In this document: one piece after another, positions 7,568 through 17,574 of the stretch
Position numbering within the stretch: position 1 is the first letter of the stretch
Layout: the number at the start of each line of letters is the position of its first letter
NCBI RefSeq assembly: GCF_016518545.1
Contig: NZ_JACVTO010000010.1
Span: 1 to 64,000, forward strand
Direction: 5' to 3'
From: Pseudomonas sp. S30
GTDB lineage: Bacteria > Pseudomonadota > Gammaproteobacteria > Pseudomonadales > Pseudomonadaceae
DNA length: 64,000 bases
Notes under the pieces: generated by a model
The model's database searches: none
What the model saw: the letters and a program-made list of their open reading frames with translations, nothing else
What the model was told of the DNA's origin: nothing
Position numbers and translations under genes: made by a program

Positions 7568-10500
7568 TTAGCCAGAAACCAGTTCTTGGTCAGTGTCGGT
7601 CGTCGGCTGCGTTTCCCTAGCCTTTTTTCCCGGTACCCCACACACCCTCGGCACGACGACCGCCCACTGGTCGCACTTGCAGTATCCGCGGAATGCCTCG
7701 TCACTGTCTTCGGCGTAACGCACCAAGATGTCGGCCACCTCACAGACCTGCATGTCGAATTCGGGCTTGAACGCGTTCGCGGTGCGCCCGACCACGGTTC
7801 CGGTCGAGTCGAGCATCAGGTAGCGAGCGCTGTTCTGCTCCTTGTGCATACTCAATGGATCACCGCGGCGCAGTCGAGCGAGGGCCGAGTGAATGTCTCG
7901 GGTGGCGTCCTGGCGGCCCGCATACCCCAGGTCGATGTCTTTCAGGCTCAGTTGCAGATAGCGTTTGTCGAGTTCGGGCAAGGGTGGGCCGTTGAACGAT
8001 TCGCATGCGATCTCGACAGGCAGGGAACCGCTGAAGGCGTTGTCGGCGCTGAATTCGCAGAGCGTCAGTGTCTGCTCCGCGCGGGTCATTCCGACATAAT
8101 AGAGCCGTCGTTCGTCATCCAGCTCGGTTCCCTTGGATTTCCAGCCGCCGTCCAGGAGTGCGACATGGCGGAATTCGAGACCCTTGGCCGAATGTACGGT
8201 TCCCAGGTACAGGCCGCTGGTGGGCTGTCGGCGGATCTCTCGGGCATAGTCGTACAGCCAGGCCACGATCGACGCACTCTGTAGTTGGCACTCGCCCAGT
8301 TCGCCTGCCAGTTCATCGAAAGCGATTTCGAAGAACGCCGCTGAGTGTTCGTCCAGCACACCCTGAATGCACTGTAGTGCCTGTTCGGCCGTAAGGGCCT
8401 GGGTCTGTCGGTCCAGGCAGTCGATGGCCGCCACGAACGTACGCTGGCGGATCATGGGCAGTCCGTTGTCCTTGTCCGCTGCCAGGTGATACGGGACGCC
8501 ATGGTGCTCGCACCAGGCCTGGACCGTCGCCAGATAGTGGTGAGTCCTGGCCAGCACCGCACAGCCGTCCCAGACACCGTTCTCGAGAGCCAGCAGCCGC
8601 TGCAGTTCGCCCAAGGCCGCTTGTGCCTGACAATTGCCTTTCGCTTCGTCGGTGCGATCGATCAGCAGTCGGAGCACCTGGCCACGGCGATGCGGATCCA
8701 GCGTCTGCCAGTTTCCGCCCGGCGGATCTGCACGGCGGCGCGCGTCGATGCGGACAGGCGCCTCGCTTTTGAGGCGTTGGCCATTGAGCCCGATCACGTG
8801 GTTGGCCGCAGCGATGATGCAGCCGCTGGAGCGATAGTTCTCTACCAGAAAGGTATCGCTGGCCGAGTAGCTGGTGCGGAACTCTTCGATATAACGGTTG
8901 TTGGTGTCTCGCCAGCCATAGATGTTCTGGTCGTCGTCACCCACCGCGACGATACAGGGCTTGCCTTCGTCCGAGGCGCCGCGATCGGCCAGAGCGCTGA
9001 CCAAGCGATACTGCAGCTCGTCGATGTCCTGATACTCGTCGACCAGAATGAATCGATAGCCGCGCAGCAAGGACGCGCGCAAGTTGGCGCGAGCATCGTC
9101 GAGATCGTCCTCGCTAGGTGGGTCGCCTTCGTCCTCCACCGGCATCAGCAACGAGCCCTCGAGCAGGTCGACGGCTTCTTTCATCAAGTGTTGCAGCGTG
9201 TTCTCGTCCGTTTCTTCGCCTCGTTCGAAGCGGGTGCCGGTCAGGCGCAGGGCCAGGCTGTGATAGGTCATCACGCTGACACCGTAGGCATCGGCGCCTA
9301 CCAGGGTGACCAGGCGTTTGCGGATCTGATTGGCGGCGTGGCGATTGAACGTGAGCGCGACGATGGCGCTTGCGGGCACCCGACGGACCCGCAGCAGGTA
9401 GGCGATACGGTGCACGATCACCCGTGTCTTGCCAGAGCCTGGTCCGGCGAGCACCAGGCGATTGCTGTCCAGGTCATCGGTGACGATGGTGCGCTGGGTA
9501 TCGCTCAGCGCCAGTACGATACTGTCCCAGGACGCTTCGCTCGTGGCGTACTTGAGCACGGCTTCACGACCGGCGAAATAGCGTCTGAGAAAGCTTGCCT
9601 GATCGCTGCCGAAATAGTCGGCCAGCAAACCCCGCGCCGCGTTCGGGTCTTGTTGGGCACGCTCGGCGTACTCACGCATCACGTGTACCTGGATACGCTT
9701 CTCCCGGTAGTGCTGGTCGAGGCGCTCGTAGTCGTCCTTGAGGAATCGCGGACGTTGAAGGTCGACTTTCAATGTCATCGCCCGACGCATCACGGTAACG
9801 CCATGGTTGAGGCAGAGCACCTCCTGGCGGTGCAGGAACAGCAGGATGCGTTCGACGTACTTTTCGCGTTTACCAGGCACAAGCTGTTGCAATTCCAGGT
9901 CCTGGTCGAGCAGCGCGACCAGCTCGCCGAACGTGGCGCTGACCAGCTGGTTCTTGCGCCGCGCCGTGAGCTTGTCCAGCAGATGTTGGAGTAGCTTGCT
10001 GGCTACCACGCCACGGATTGTGCTGACGGCGGCGAGCCCGTTCCAGCCGTGTGGGTGGCGCACGCTCAGACGGATGTAGTCATGGCTGAGCTGGCGTAGG
10101 TCGAAGCTATTCAGCCGCGGCTGTTGGTTGCCATCACGATCGGGTGAAAGGCCTCGCAACAAGCGCAGCACGTGCAGGGGCAAGATATCGTTGCGTGCCA
10201 GCCGAACCTTGAGTCCCGAGGTGAGGGTCGAGACATTGATGTCCTGCCAGGAACCGTCGGTGGCCTCGGGTGACTGTTCGGCCATGACGTCCAGCAAGGC
10301 CTTTTCCAACGTCAGCAATTCCTGCAGCCGATGCATTGAGTTTTCCGTGCGGCCGTTGCTCAGCACTGCGGTGAACTGCGTATCGCTGACCAGCAGTTCC
10401 CGTGCCTCGAGGTCCTTCAGGATGTGGGCGACTTCCTGAGGTTCGAGGCTGGTCAGCGTCACCAGGTTGTCGGTATTGATCCTGTCATCGCCACTGGCCC

Positions 10501-12778
10501 GGCATAGATAGCCGTAGATGGCCAGGTATTCTGCAAGACGACGCTCGGGCAGGGTCGATGCGCGCAGACGGCGCTCGGCCTCTTCGCGGGTAACGGTCGG
10601 GCGCGACGGGAAGATCTGCGTGTGATTTTCCTCGCGTGTCAGGTAGCCGCCGCGCTCCAGCCAGGCCACCGCGGTGATCACCTTGGCATCGGCGTCGTGT
10701 GCATCGCTTTCGAAGGATGTCTGGATAGCATCATCCATGATGATTTCGCCGGCAGTGATCACCAGCTCTTTCTGGCCTCGTCGCCTGAATTCGCTGTTCA
10801 GCTTCTTCTGGATCTGCTGGATGTCGCGGTGGCTCAGACAGGCGCGTTCGCACAGTCCGAACTGAGTCTCGATGTCCTGAGGATCATAGAGCAGTACAGC
10901 CAGTGCCGGCTGCTGGTCGCGACCGGCACGTCCGGCCTCCTGCAAGTAGTTCTCGAGCGATCCCGGTACGTCGGCATGCACCACCAGGCGCACGTCTTCC
11001 TTGTCCACGCCCATGCCGAAGGCATTGGTGGCGACCATGATCGGAATCGCTCCGGTCTTGAACTTCGCCTGGACTTCCAGCTTTTCGGCAGGTTTCATTC
11101 CGGCATGGAAGTGTCGGCAGGCCAGGCCCTGTTGCTGGAGGAATCCCGCCAGTTGTTCGGCCGCTTTGCGACTGGACACGAACACCACGGCTGCGCCCGG
11201 CTGTTGCGACAACACCTCCTCGAGAAGCCGATGTACCCGAGGCCATTTTTCAGCTCGGGTGCAGGGCATCACTTCCAGCCTGAGATTGCTTCGCTCGTGG
11301 CTGCCGAGGAACTCCTGAAACCTGACGTTCAGGGCATCCTTGAAATGGGCGCGAATATCGGCGAGTACCTGGGGTTTGGCGGTGGCCGTGAAACAGCCGA
11401 TCGGTGCGGGTTTGCGGCCGGCGTGGTACTTGGCGATGTAGCGGGAAACGTAGTGGTAGTCGGGCCGGAAGTCGTTCCCCCACTTCGACAGACAGTGCGC
11501 CTCGTCGAAGACCCATCCGCCGACTTCGCGTTGTTCGATGGCGCTGCAGAACGCGCGGCTGCGAAATTGTTCGGGAGAGACCAGCACAATACCGATATCG
11601 CCCAGGCGGATCTTGTCCAGAACATCGGCGCGTTCGGGCATGGTTAGCAAACCGTTGAAGGCTGCGGCGCAATTAACGCCTTTTTTCAGCAGGCCGTCGA
11701 CCTGATCCTTCATCAGCGATTGCAGCGGCGAGATGACTACGGTGAGGCTGGCGTTGCGATGGAAGCGATTGAGCGCGGGCAGTTGATAGGTGATCGACTT
11801 GCCGCCGCCGGTAGCGAGTACGGCCAGGACATGTTTGCCCTGCATGCCTGCCAAGGTGATGTCGTGCTGCAAGGACTTACCAGAGGGCTCCTGGCGAAAA
11901 TCCGCGTAGTTGAAATAGCGTTGGAGCTCGTGACGGGGGTTGTGGGTGGTCTGGCAGTAGCGGCAGTCGTCACGGCCACAGGGGCGGTCGCGCAGCTCGC
12001 GGATCAGTGCGCCGACCTTGGGGAACTGATGACGTACCCAGGGCGCCAGCACCGAGTTGCCGCCTGACACGCGCAGCCAGGCCAGCACGTAGGCCAGGGG
12101 CAAGTGCGCTTTTTCATCGTGCAGATCTTCGGCCAGAAGAGTATCCAGGCGGGTACGGCACACCTTGAGATCACGGTGGGTATGAGGATCCTTTTCCACC
12201 AGTTGGCGCTCGATAAGGGGGGCAATCTCCTCGACCGCCACCGCGGTACGCCCCGTCAGTGAGGCAAACAGCCCACCGGCGTCCCGCTCCGGCGTAGGTG
12301 CCAACAGTGCCTGATAGCACAGCAGTTCGTCAGGCTCAGCCCGATGCAGCTCGGCGAATGCCTGGCGCTGGTCGTTGAACAAGGTCAGGGTAAGCCGGCA
12401 GTCTGCCAGTGGCGAGTTCAGCGTATCGCGAACCAGCTTGTAGTCCTTCACCAGCCGGTGATAGGGATTACGTGGAAATGCCAGAGGCGAGAGACGCAAG
12501 GTGTCCACGGCAGGCAATTCGTGCAGCAGCATGTTGGAAGCCTGCTGGCGCAGGATCCGCAGATCGTGGTTGATCACATTGTGCCCGAGCAGGTAGTCCG
12601 CCCCATTGGCCAGGTCGTCTACCTGAGCCAGTACTTGTGGCAGATCCTTGTTGACGTCGAACTCCAGCGCGACGTCCCTGTCCTCGCGCAGGGCTGCGAC
12701 TTTGAAAATTTCATCTGCCTTGGCGGGATTGACCTCGAGGTCGATGACGAGACTTTTATCCTGGGCGAACGGAGACAT
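7568..12778 (-). CDS. Giant fused DEDD exonuclease - RecQ helicase - UvrD-like helicase
   Basis: 1736 residues. N-terminal DEDD nuclease fold: D13 and E15 (VIDLEVNP), D72 (GHNVINHD), D126 (SPLADC), with Asn rather than His at the DEDDh position. Next come a possible zinc knuckle (CGRDDCRYC, about 265-285) and a RecQ-type SF2 helicase: Walker A ATGGGKS near 320, DEAH near 423, NAFGMGVDK and QEAGRAGRD further on. A linker leads to an SF1 UvrD/Rep helicase: GPGSGKT near 1109, DEYQD near 1245, GDDDQNIYGW, VHSAKGLEF near 1527. It should be a DNA-unwinding and degrading ATPase, cytoplasmic. It stands alone next to an integrase, which suggests a genome-defence or element-maintenance role; that is inference. 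An AAGGA site precedes the ATG. Confidence 0.88.
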   Translation of the reverse strand: MSPFAQDKSLVIDLEVNPAKADEIFKVAALREDRDVALEFDVNKDLPQVLAQVDDLANGADYLLGHNVINHDLRILRQQASNMLLHELPAVDTLRLSPLAFPRNPYHRLVKDYKLVRDTLNSPLADCRLTLTLFNDQRQAFAELHRAEPDELLCYQALLAPTPERDAGGLFASLTGRTAVAVEEIAPLIERQLVEKDPHTHRDLKVCRTRLDTLLAEDLHDEKAHLPLAYVLAWLRVSGGNSVLAPWVRHQFPKVGALIRELRDRPCGRDDCRYCQTTHNPRHELQRYFNYADFRQEPSGKSLQHDITLAGMQGKHVLAVLATGGGKSITYQLPALNRFHRNASLTVVISPLQSLMKDQVDGLLKKGVNCAAAFNGLLTMPERADVLDKIRLGDIGIVLVSPEQFRSRAFCSAIEQREVGGWVFDEAHCLSKWGNDFRPDYHYVSRYIAKYHAGRKPAPIGCFTATAKPQVLADIRAHFKDALNVRFQEFLGSHERSNLRLEVMPCTRAEKWPRVHRLLEEVLSQQPGAAVVFVSSRKAAEQLAGFLQQQGLACRHFHAGMKPAEKLEVQAKFKTGAIPIMVATNAFGMGVDKEDVRLVVHADVPGSLENYLQEAGRAGRDQQPALAVLLYDPQDIETQFGLCERACLSHRDIQQIQKKLNSEFRRRGQKELVITAGEIIMDDAIQTSFESDAHDADAKVITAVAWLERGGYLTREENHTQIFPSRPTVTREEAERRLRASTLPERRLAEYLAIYGYLCRASGDDRINTDNLVTLTSLEPQEVAHILKDLEARELLVSDTQFTAVLSNGRTENSMHRLQELLTLEKALLDVMAEQSPEATDGSWQDINVSTLTSGLKVRLARNDILPLHVLRLLRGLSPDRDGNQQPRLNSFDLRQLSHDYIRLSVRHPHGWNGLAAVSTIRGVVASKLLQHLLDKLTARRKNQLVSATFGELVALLDQDLELQQLVPGKREKYVERILLFLHRQEVLCLNHGVTVMRRAMTLKVDLQRPRFLKDDYERLDQHYREKRIQVHVMREYAERAQQDPNAARGLLADYFGSDQASFLRRYFAGREAVLKYATSEASWDSIVLALSDTQRTIVTDDLDSNRLVLAGPGSGKTRVIVHRIAYLLRVRRVPASAIVALTFNRHAANQIRKRLVTLVGADAYGVSVMTYHSLALRLTGTRFERGEETDENTLQHLMKEAVDLLEGSLLMPVEDEGDPPSEDDLDDARANLRASLLRGYRFILVDEYQDIDELQYRLVSALADRGASDEGKPCIVAVGDDDQNIYGWRDTNNRYIEEFRTSYSASDTFLVENYRSSGCIIAAANHVIGLNGQRLKSEAPVRIDARRRADPPGGNWQTLDPHRRGQVLRLLIDRTDEAKGNCQAQAALGELQRLLALENGVWDGCAVLARTHHYLATVQAWCEHHGVPYHLAADKDNGLPMIRQRTFVAAIDCLDRQTQALTAEQALQCIQGVLDEHSAAFFEIAFDELAGELGECQLQSASIVAWLYDYAREIRRQPTSGLYLGTVHSAKGLEFRHVALLDGGWKSKGTELDDERRLYYVGMTRAEQTLTLCEFSADNAFSGSLPVEIACESFNGPPLPELDKRYLQLSLKDIDLGYAGRQDATRDIHSALARLRRGDPLSMHKEQNSARYLMLDSTGTVVGRTANAFKPEFDMQVCEVADILVRYAEDSDEAFRGYCKCDQWAVVVPRVCGVPGKKARETQPTTDTDQELVSG

Positions 12779-13127
12779 ACCTTACGCAATCCTTGCTTCG
12801 AGTCCTACAAACCTCGCAGATTACAGGCAAAGACACGAACGCAAAACTCCAATGCATATCACTTTGCCGATAGTGCTATGGCCTTGATCAGCGGGTTGAC
12901 CTTGACTCTTCTCCCTTCGCCTGCCGCTGAGCAGCACACCCTGACTGTGAACGTCTGGCTAAACCGGTTCAATCCAGCTCCAGGCCTTGAATCCATATGC
13001 CACCAATCTCCGGATGCGCATCGGGTTCCCGCCGATGGCTGACACTACGCCCACGGCGGCGTTGGCGACGGATCGAGTCGCCAGGGTCCATACCCTGTCC
13101 AGATGAGCAGGCCAGACTCTTGCGCGC
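12779..13127. other. Gene-free stretch between helicase and TetR regulator
   Basis: 349 bases. It carries the upstream region of the helicase gene (minus strand). No gene, tRNA, clear terminator or copy of the integrase-side repeats was recognised. A boundary of the accessory DNA could lie here but no repeat supports it. Confidence 0.4.
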
Positions 13128-13721
13128 TCAGCACGACCGCATCTTTCCCGTACCGACGATGCCTTGAACGAAGCCGATCACCTGCTCGCGCACGTCCACG
13201 CTGGCGTTCCAGTGCGATTGGCCGCTGAGCAGGCTCAGCACGGCGTGGGCAATGGCGTGGGCGAGGGAGGTTGGGCCGCTCAGTCGGCATTCCTCGGCCA
13301 CGATGTCCACCAGCAAGTTGGCGTAGCGCTCCTTGAGCCGCTCCACTTGGGCCCACTGGTCCGGGTCGAGGTTGATCGCTTCGCGCGTGAGCAGCGTCAA
13401 CTGGTCCGGTCGGGATTGGCGATAGGTGATGAAGGCCAGTACGAACCCTTCCAATCGATCCTCCGGTGTGTGCAGGCCCTTGAGGCGTTGGCGGGTTTCG
13501 TAGAGCAGGTCGGTGAGGCTCGACTCAATCAGTTCGAACAGCAGGGCCTGCTTGCTTTCGATGTGGTGATACAGCGAGCCGGCCCTGACGCCCAGGTGGC
13601 CTGCGAGGTCGCGCAGGCCGATGGCCTGGTAACCATGCTGCGCGAATAGTCGAGTGGCCGCCGTCAGTACTCGATCACGGGCGTGCGCTGAGTCGACGGG
13701 CAAGCGGCTGGCGGCGGGCAT
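13128..13721 (-). CDS. TetR/AcrR-family transcriptional regulator
   Basis: 197 residues from the ATG at 13721 (MPAASRLPV). Longer in-frame starts were rejected because they would run over the operator and promoter of the divergent operon. The N-terminal helix-turn-helix is clear (LFAQHGYQAIGLRDLAGHLG, then SLYHHIESKQALL), followed by an all-helical ligand domain with no recognisable specificity. It is divergent from the dehydrogenase gene at 13806 with the palindromic site at 13757-13779 between them, and a matching site lies before the hydantoinase operon at 15476. It is therefore the best candidate regulator of both; usually such proteins repress until a pathway compound binds. Confidence 0.9.
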   Translation of the reverse strand: MPAASRLPVDSAHARDRVLTAATRLFAQHGYQAIGLRDLAGHLGVRAGSLYHHIESKQALLFELIESSLTDLLYETRQRLKGLHTPEDRLEGFVLAFITYRQSRPDQLTLLTREAINLDPDQWAQVERLKERYANLLVDIVAEECRLSGPTSLAHAIAHAVLSLLSGQSHWNASVDVREQVIGFVQGIVGTGKMRSC

Positions 13722-13747
13722 CGAGGAACCTGTAGGCGTTTTGATGT

Positions 13748-13779
13748 TTGACCAAATGTAAGACAACAGGCATCTTACG
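13748..13779 (+). promoter_or_regulatory. Promoter with overlapping TetR-type operator before the first dehydrogenase
   Basis: TTGACC (13748-13753) and CATCTT (13771-13776) make a plausible promoter. Between and over them lies TGTAAGACAACA (13757-13768), and an inverted repeat GTAAGA-N9-TCTTAC (13758-13778) is centred between the divergent TetR and SDR genes. The same arrangement recurs at 15375-15406. Confidence 0.7.
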
Positions 13780-13805
13780 TAAAGACTCAATCATGGAGGT
13801 GTTGC

Positions 13806-14555
13806 GTGGACAAGCAGACGGTGGTGATCGTGGGCGGTGCGTCGGGCCTGGGGTTGGAGACGGCGCGATTGATGGTCAAGCGCGGGGCCGAAAAGATCGG
13901 TCTCATCGACCGCAATGAACAGTTGCTGGAGCACGCCTCCCAGGCGTTGCGCGAGTTGGGTGCGCAGGTTGCCGTAGCGGTCGGCGACATCGCTCGGCGC
14001 GAGACTGCCCATGGCGCGTTCGATCGGATCGTCTCGTCTCTGGGGAGGGTGCACTGTCTGGTCAATAGCGCGGCCATCTATCCACGCAAGGACATTTTCG
14101 AGATCACCGATGAAGAGTGGGATCTGGAGAATGCGGTGAACATCAAGGGCACCTACCACATGATGGTGGCCGCCGCGCGGCACATGCAAGCCTACGTGGC
14201 GGCCCCGGCGGTGACCGGCCGGATCGTCAATGTCACGTCCGTGGATGCCTTCAAGGCCCACCCGCAGAACGCGCACTATGCGGCAACCAAGGCAGCGGTG
14301 GTGAGCCTGACCAAGTCGTTCGCCCAGGCCTGTGCCAAGGACCAGATCCTGGTCAACTCGGTGGCGCCGGCCGGCTTTGCCACCGAGCGAGCCAGGCAAC
14401 TGGGCTTTCTGGGGGAGCTGGCCGCGGCCAACCCGCTGGGGCGCGCCGCGGAGCCTGCGGAAATCGCCGAGTGGATCGTGATGATGGGTAGCAGCCGCAA
14501 CTCCTACGCCACGGGCGAAAACGTCATCGTCAGTGGAGGCTACATCTATGCCTGA
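13806..14555 (+). CDS. Short-chain dehydrogenase/reductase (SDR), first of two
   Basis: 249 residues with a GTG start and a GGAGGT site 5 bases before it. Classical SDR features: GGASGLG nucleotide-binding loop, VNSAA segment, and the Tyr158-x3-Lys162 catalytic pair (HYAATK). It is expected to oxidise or reduce an alcohol/ketone with NAD(P) in the cytoplasm. It is the first gene of a two-gene unit: the next SDR overlaps its end by 8 bases. The operator at 13757-13779 lies directly upstream, so control by the divergent TetR protein is likely. Substrate unknown; SDR sequences alone do not reveal it. Confidence 0.9.
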   Translation: MDKQTVVIVGGASGLGLETARLMVKRGAEKIGLIDRNEQLLEHASQALRELGAQVAVAVGDIARRETAHGAFDRIVSSLGRVHCLVNSAAIYPRKDIFEITDEEWDLENAVNIKGTYHMMVAAARHMQAYVAAPAVTGRIVNVTSVDAFKAHPQNAHYAATKAAVVSLTKSFAQACAKDQILVNSVAPAGFATERARQLGFLGELAAANPLGRAAEPAEIAEWIVMMGSSRNSYATGENVIVSGGYIYA

Positions 14556-15303
14556 AGCAGCCTTTCCAGAGGGATATCGCCATGCGCTGGTGACCGGAGC
14601 CACCAGTGGCATTGGCCAGGCCATCGTGCTGGCGCTGCGCGATGCCGGAATGGAAGTGATCGCGCTCGGCCGTAGCGAGCAGGCGTTGGCGGAACTGGCT
14701 CGCGAGCCTGGGGTGCGCACCCTGCAGGCCGACGTTCGCGATGGCGAGGCGCTGAGTCAGGCGCTGGCAGGTCTGGCTATCGACGTGCTGGTCAACAATG
14801 CCGGGATCCTGTCGTCACGCGCGGCGTTCCAGGACATCGAGCCGGAGCAGATCGATGCCATGCTCGACATCAACCTCAAGGCGCCGCTGCACCTTGCCCG
14901 GCAGACGCTTCCAGGTATGCTCGAGCGGGGCAGGGGGCACCTGTTTTTCATCGGTTCGAGCGCGGGGCGGGCGGCCCATCCTGGGGCTGCGGTGTATGGC
15001 GCTTCCAAGGCGGGTGTGAGTCTGTTCTGCGACGCGCTTCGCTGCGACCTGCTGGGCACCGGCATACGGGTGACCGAAATTGCGCCGGGACGGGTGCAGA
15101 CGCAGCTGTATCGCACGGCAATGGGTATGCAGGCAGCGGGGAGCGAGCTGTACGACGGTTACGAATCGATACAGCCGCAGGACATCGCCGAGCTGCTGCT
15201 GGCGGCACTGAAGATGCCTCGCCAGGTAGACGTCTCGCGCCTCGAGGTCTTTCCCACCGCTCAGGCGGTAGGGGGCGGGCGAATGGTCAAGACCTTGGGC
15301 TGA
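14548..15303 (+). CDS. Short-chain dehydrogenase/reductase (SDR), second of two
   Basis: 251 residues. The ATG at 14548 was chosen over an earlier in-frame start because GGAGG (14535-14539) is correctly spaced and the protein begins [17 protein letters not shown]. The SDR motifs are GATSGIG, VNNAG and Tyr150-x3-Lys154 (VYGASKAG). It overlaps the preceding SDR by 8 bases, so the two are co-translated and may act on consecutive or alternative steps of one pathway. A new promoter with operator follows 70 bases after its stop, so the hydantoinase operon is at least partly separate. Substrate unknown. Confidence 0.9.
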   Translation: MPEAAFPEGYRHALVTGATSGIGQAIVLALRDAGMEVIALGRSEQALAELAREPGVRTLQADVRDGEALSQALAGLAIDVLVNNAGILSSRAAFQDIEPEQIDAMLDINLKAPLHLARQTLPGMLERGRGHLFFIGSSAGRAAHPGAAVYGASKAGVSLFCDALRCDLLGTGIRVTEIAPGRVQTQLYRTAMGMQAAGSELYDGYESIQPQDIAELLLAALKMPRQVDVSRLEVFPTAQAVGGGRMVKTLG

Positions 15304-15374
15304 GAGGCGGGGTGACGGGATCGCCTGAGTGTTCTGCAGGCGGTTCGCGGATCGCGCGGCATGAGAATCACTGC

Positions 15375-15406
15375 TTGACCACCTGTAAGACAACATATAA
15401 CTTACG
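15375..15406 (+). promoter_or_regulatory. Promoter with TetR-type operator before the HyuA operon
   Basis: TTGACC (15375-15380), then TGTAAGACAACA (15384-15395), identical to the 12 bases at 13757, and CTTACG at 15401-15406. The GTAAG and CTTAC half-sites are 16 bases apart start to start, the same as upstream of the SDR gene. A TATAAC -10-like element overlaps. Confidence 0.72.
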
Positions 15407-15475
15407 ACGTGTCGCCTGTGCAGCTTCAGGCGATGAGCTCGATACAACTACAAGGCTTTATCAGGGGATATGACG

Positions 15476-17551
15476 ATGACTGCGACATCATGCCGGGTCG
15501 GCGTGGACATAGGCGGCACCTTCACCGATATCGCGCTGGACGTGGACGGCGTGCTGTATTCGACCAAGATCCTGACCGACTACGCATTGCCTGAGCGGGC
15601 CATTCTTTCGGGCGTGCGCCAGGTCGTCGAGCAGGCGGGCCTGAGGCTTGCGGACATCGACCAGCTGATCCACGGCACGACCCTGGCCACCAACGCCCTG
15701 ATCGAGCGCCGTGGCGCACGCACGGCCTTCATCACTACCGAGGGATTTCGCGATACCCTCGAGATGCGTACCGAAAACCGTTTCGAGCAGTACGACATCA
15801 ACATCGTCCTGCCGCCGCCGTTGATCGAGCGCGACCACCGCTTCACTCTGCGTGAACGTCTGGACGTCAAGGGCCGCGTACTGATCGCGCCCCAGCGCGC
15901 CGAGATCGATGCGCTGGTCGAGCGGATCGCCGAAGGCGACTATGAAAGCGTGGCCATCGGCTTCATCCACAGCTATGTCAACGGTGCCCATGAGCGGCAA
16001 CTGCGCGACGCGTTGCAGACGCGCCTTCCAGGGCTTTCGGTGTCGATCTCCAGCGAAGTCTCGCCGCAGATGCGCGAGTTCGAACGTTTCAATACCGTGT
16101 GTGCAAACGCCTACGTCAAACCGCTGATCAAGTCGTACCTGGATCGCCTGGTGGTCACCTTGCGCCAGGAGGGCGCCGAGTGTCCGGTGTTCATGATCCA
16201 CTCCGGCGGCGGGATCATCTCGGTCCAGAGCGCCGCCGAATTTCCGGTGCGGCTGGTGGAATCCGGTCCTGCCGGTGGGGCGATCTTCGCCGCCGACATC
16301 GCCCGCCGCTACCGCCTGGACAATGTGCTGTCGTTCGACATGGGCGGCACCACGGCGAAAATCTGCCTGATCGAAGACCAGGTGCCGAAAACCGCCAAGA
16401 CCTTCGAGGTGGCGCGCACCTACCGTTTCAAGAAAGGCAGTGGCATGCAGATCTCCATCCCGGTGGTGGAGATGGTCGAAATCGGCGCTGGCGGAGGGTC
16501 CATCGCCAGTATCGACAGCATGCGTCAGATCCGTGTCGGCCCGCACAGCGCGGCTTCCGAACCTGGCCCGGCCTGCTATGGGCGGGGTGGGCTGGAGCCG
16601 ACCATCACCGACGCCAACCTGCTGCTCGGCCGGTTGGATGCCGACAACTTCGCAGGCGGCGCCTTGCGCTTGTCCGTATCCAGCGGCGCCGATGCCATGG
16701 CCCGGGTGATCGGCCAGCCATTGGGCATGGCTCCTGAAACCGCAGCCTTCGGGGTCTGCGAGGTGGTCGACGAGAACATGGCCAACGCCGGTCGCGTGCA
16801 TGCGGTCGAGAGCGGCAAGGACATCGCCGACTACACCATGATCACCTTCGGGGGCGGCGGTCCGCTGCATGCTGCGCGGCTGTGCGAAAAGATGGGGGTG
16901 TCCAGGTTCATCGTGCCGGCCGGTGCCGGTGTGGGCTCGGCCATCGGCTTTCTGCGCGCGCCGTTCGGCTACGAAGCCGTTCGCAGCGCCTTCGTGCGCC
17001 TGTCCGAGTTCGATGCGCAGGCGGTCAATGCCGTGATCGAAGAGATGAGGGTGGAGGCGCTCGGGTTCCTGCGCCAGGGCATGCCCGAAGGCGAGCCGCA
17101 GATGGAGTGCACCGCCTTCATGCGTTACGTCGGCCAGGGCTGGGAGATTCCGGTGGCCCTGCCGTTCAAGCGCTTCACGGCAGCCGATACGGCGCATTTC
17201 AAGGCTGTGTTCGAAGAGGCCTATACCCGCTTCTTCGGTCGTCCCATCGAAGGGCCGGATGTCGAGATCGTGAGCTGGTCGGTGCGGGTCAGTTCGCCGC
17301 TGCCACCGGTCGATCATATCGACATGGTGAGCGCCGCCTATCGCGCCCAGGAGATCGCTCGACGTCAGGTGTTCGACGTCGCTGCAGGCGGTTTCGTCGA
17401 CGCCGGTATCCATCCCCGTGAAGCGCTGCAGGTAGGCGCGCGCGTCGACGGCCCGGCGATCATCGTAGAGCGCGAGACTTCGACCTTCGTAACGTCCAAC
17501 TTCACGGCCACAGTCCAGCCTGATGGCTGCCTGCTGGTTGTGCGCCGCTAA
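15476..17551 (+). CDS. HyuA-type hydantoinase/oxoprolinase subunit A (ATP-dependent amidohydrolase or carboxylase family)
   Basis: 691 residues from the ATG at 15476, preferred to one 6 bases earlier because AGGGGA (15463-15468) is better spaced. The N-terminus carries the ASKHA-type ATP-binding signature VGVDIGGTFTD, and the middle has the second phosphate motif SFDMGGTTAK. With HyuB, members hydrolyse cyclic amides such as N-methylhydantoin, 5-oxoproline and lactams at the cost of ATP; relatives carboxylate ketones. The neighbours (HyuB, aminotransferase, amino-acid-type importer) favour ring-opening of a cyclic amide whose amino acid product is then transaminated. This is inference; the exact substrate cannot be told from sequence. 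Confidence 0.88.
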   Translation: MTATSCRVGVDIGGTFTDIALDVDGVLYSTKILTDYALPERAILSGVRQVVEQAGLRLADIDQLIHGTTLATNALIERRGARTAFITTEGFRDTLEMRTENRFEQYDINIVLPPPLIERDHRFTLRERLDVKGRVLIAPQRAEIDALVERIAEGDYESVAIGFIHSYVNGAHERQLRDALQTRLPGLSVSISSEVSPQMREFERFNTVCANAYVKPLIKSYLDRLVVTLRQEGAECPVFMIHSGGGIISVQSAAEFPVRLVESGPAGGAIFAADIARRYRLDNVLSFDMGGTTAKICLIEDQVPKTAKTFEVARTYRFKKGSGMQISIPVVEMVEIGAGGGSIASIDSMRQIRVGPHSAASEPGPACYGRGGLEPTITDANLLLGRLDADNFAGGALRLSVSSGADAMARVIGQPLGMAPETAAFGVCEVVDENMANAGRVHAVESGKDIADYTMITFGGGGPLHAARLCEKMGVSRFIVPAGAGVGSAIGFLRAPFGYEAVRSAFVRLSEFDAQAVNAVIEEMRVEALGFLRQGMPEGEPQMECTAFMRYVGQGWEIPVALPFKRFTAADTAHFKAVFEEAYTRFFGRPIEGPDVEIVSWSVRVSSPLPPVDHIDMVSAAYRAQEIARRQVFDVAAGGFVDAGIHPREALQVGARVDGPAIIVERETSTFVTSNFTATVQPDGCLLVVRR

Positions 17552-17574
17552 CGCCTGACTCGGAAGACAGAACC

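Noticed and set aside
8486..11647. Plus-strand open frames opposite the giant helicase
   Set aside because: All helicase motifs are on the minus strand in one continuous frame; the plus frames are low-complexity shadows.
12779..13127. Right boundary of the island with an attachment repeat
   Set aside because: No copy of the integrase-side sequences or tRNA end was found there.
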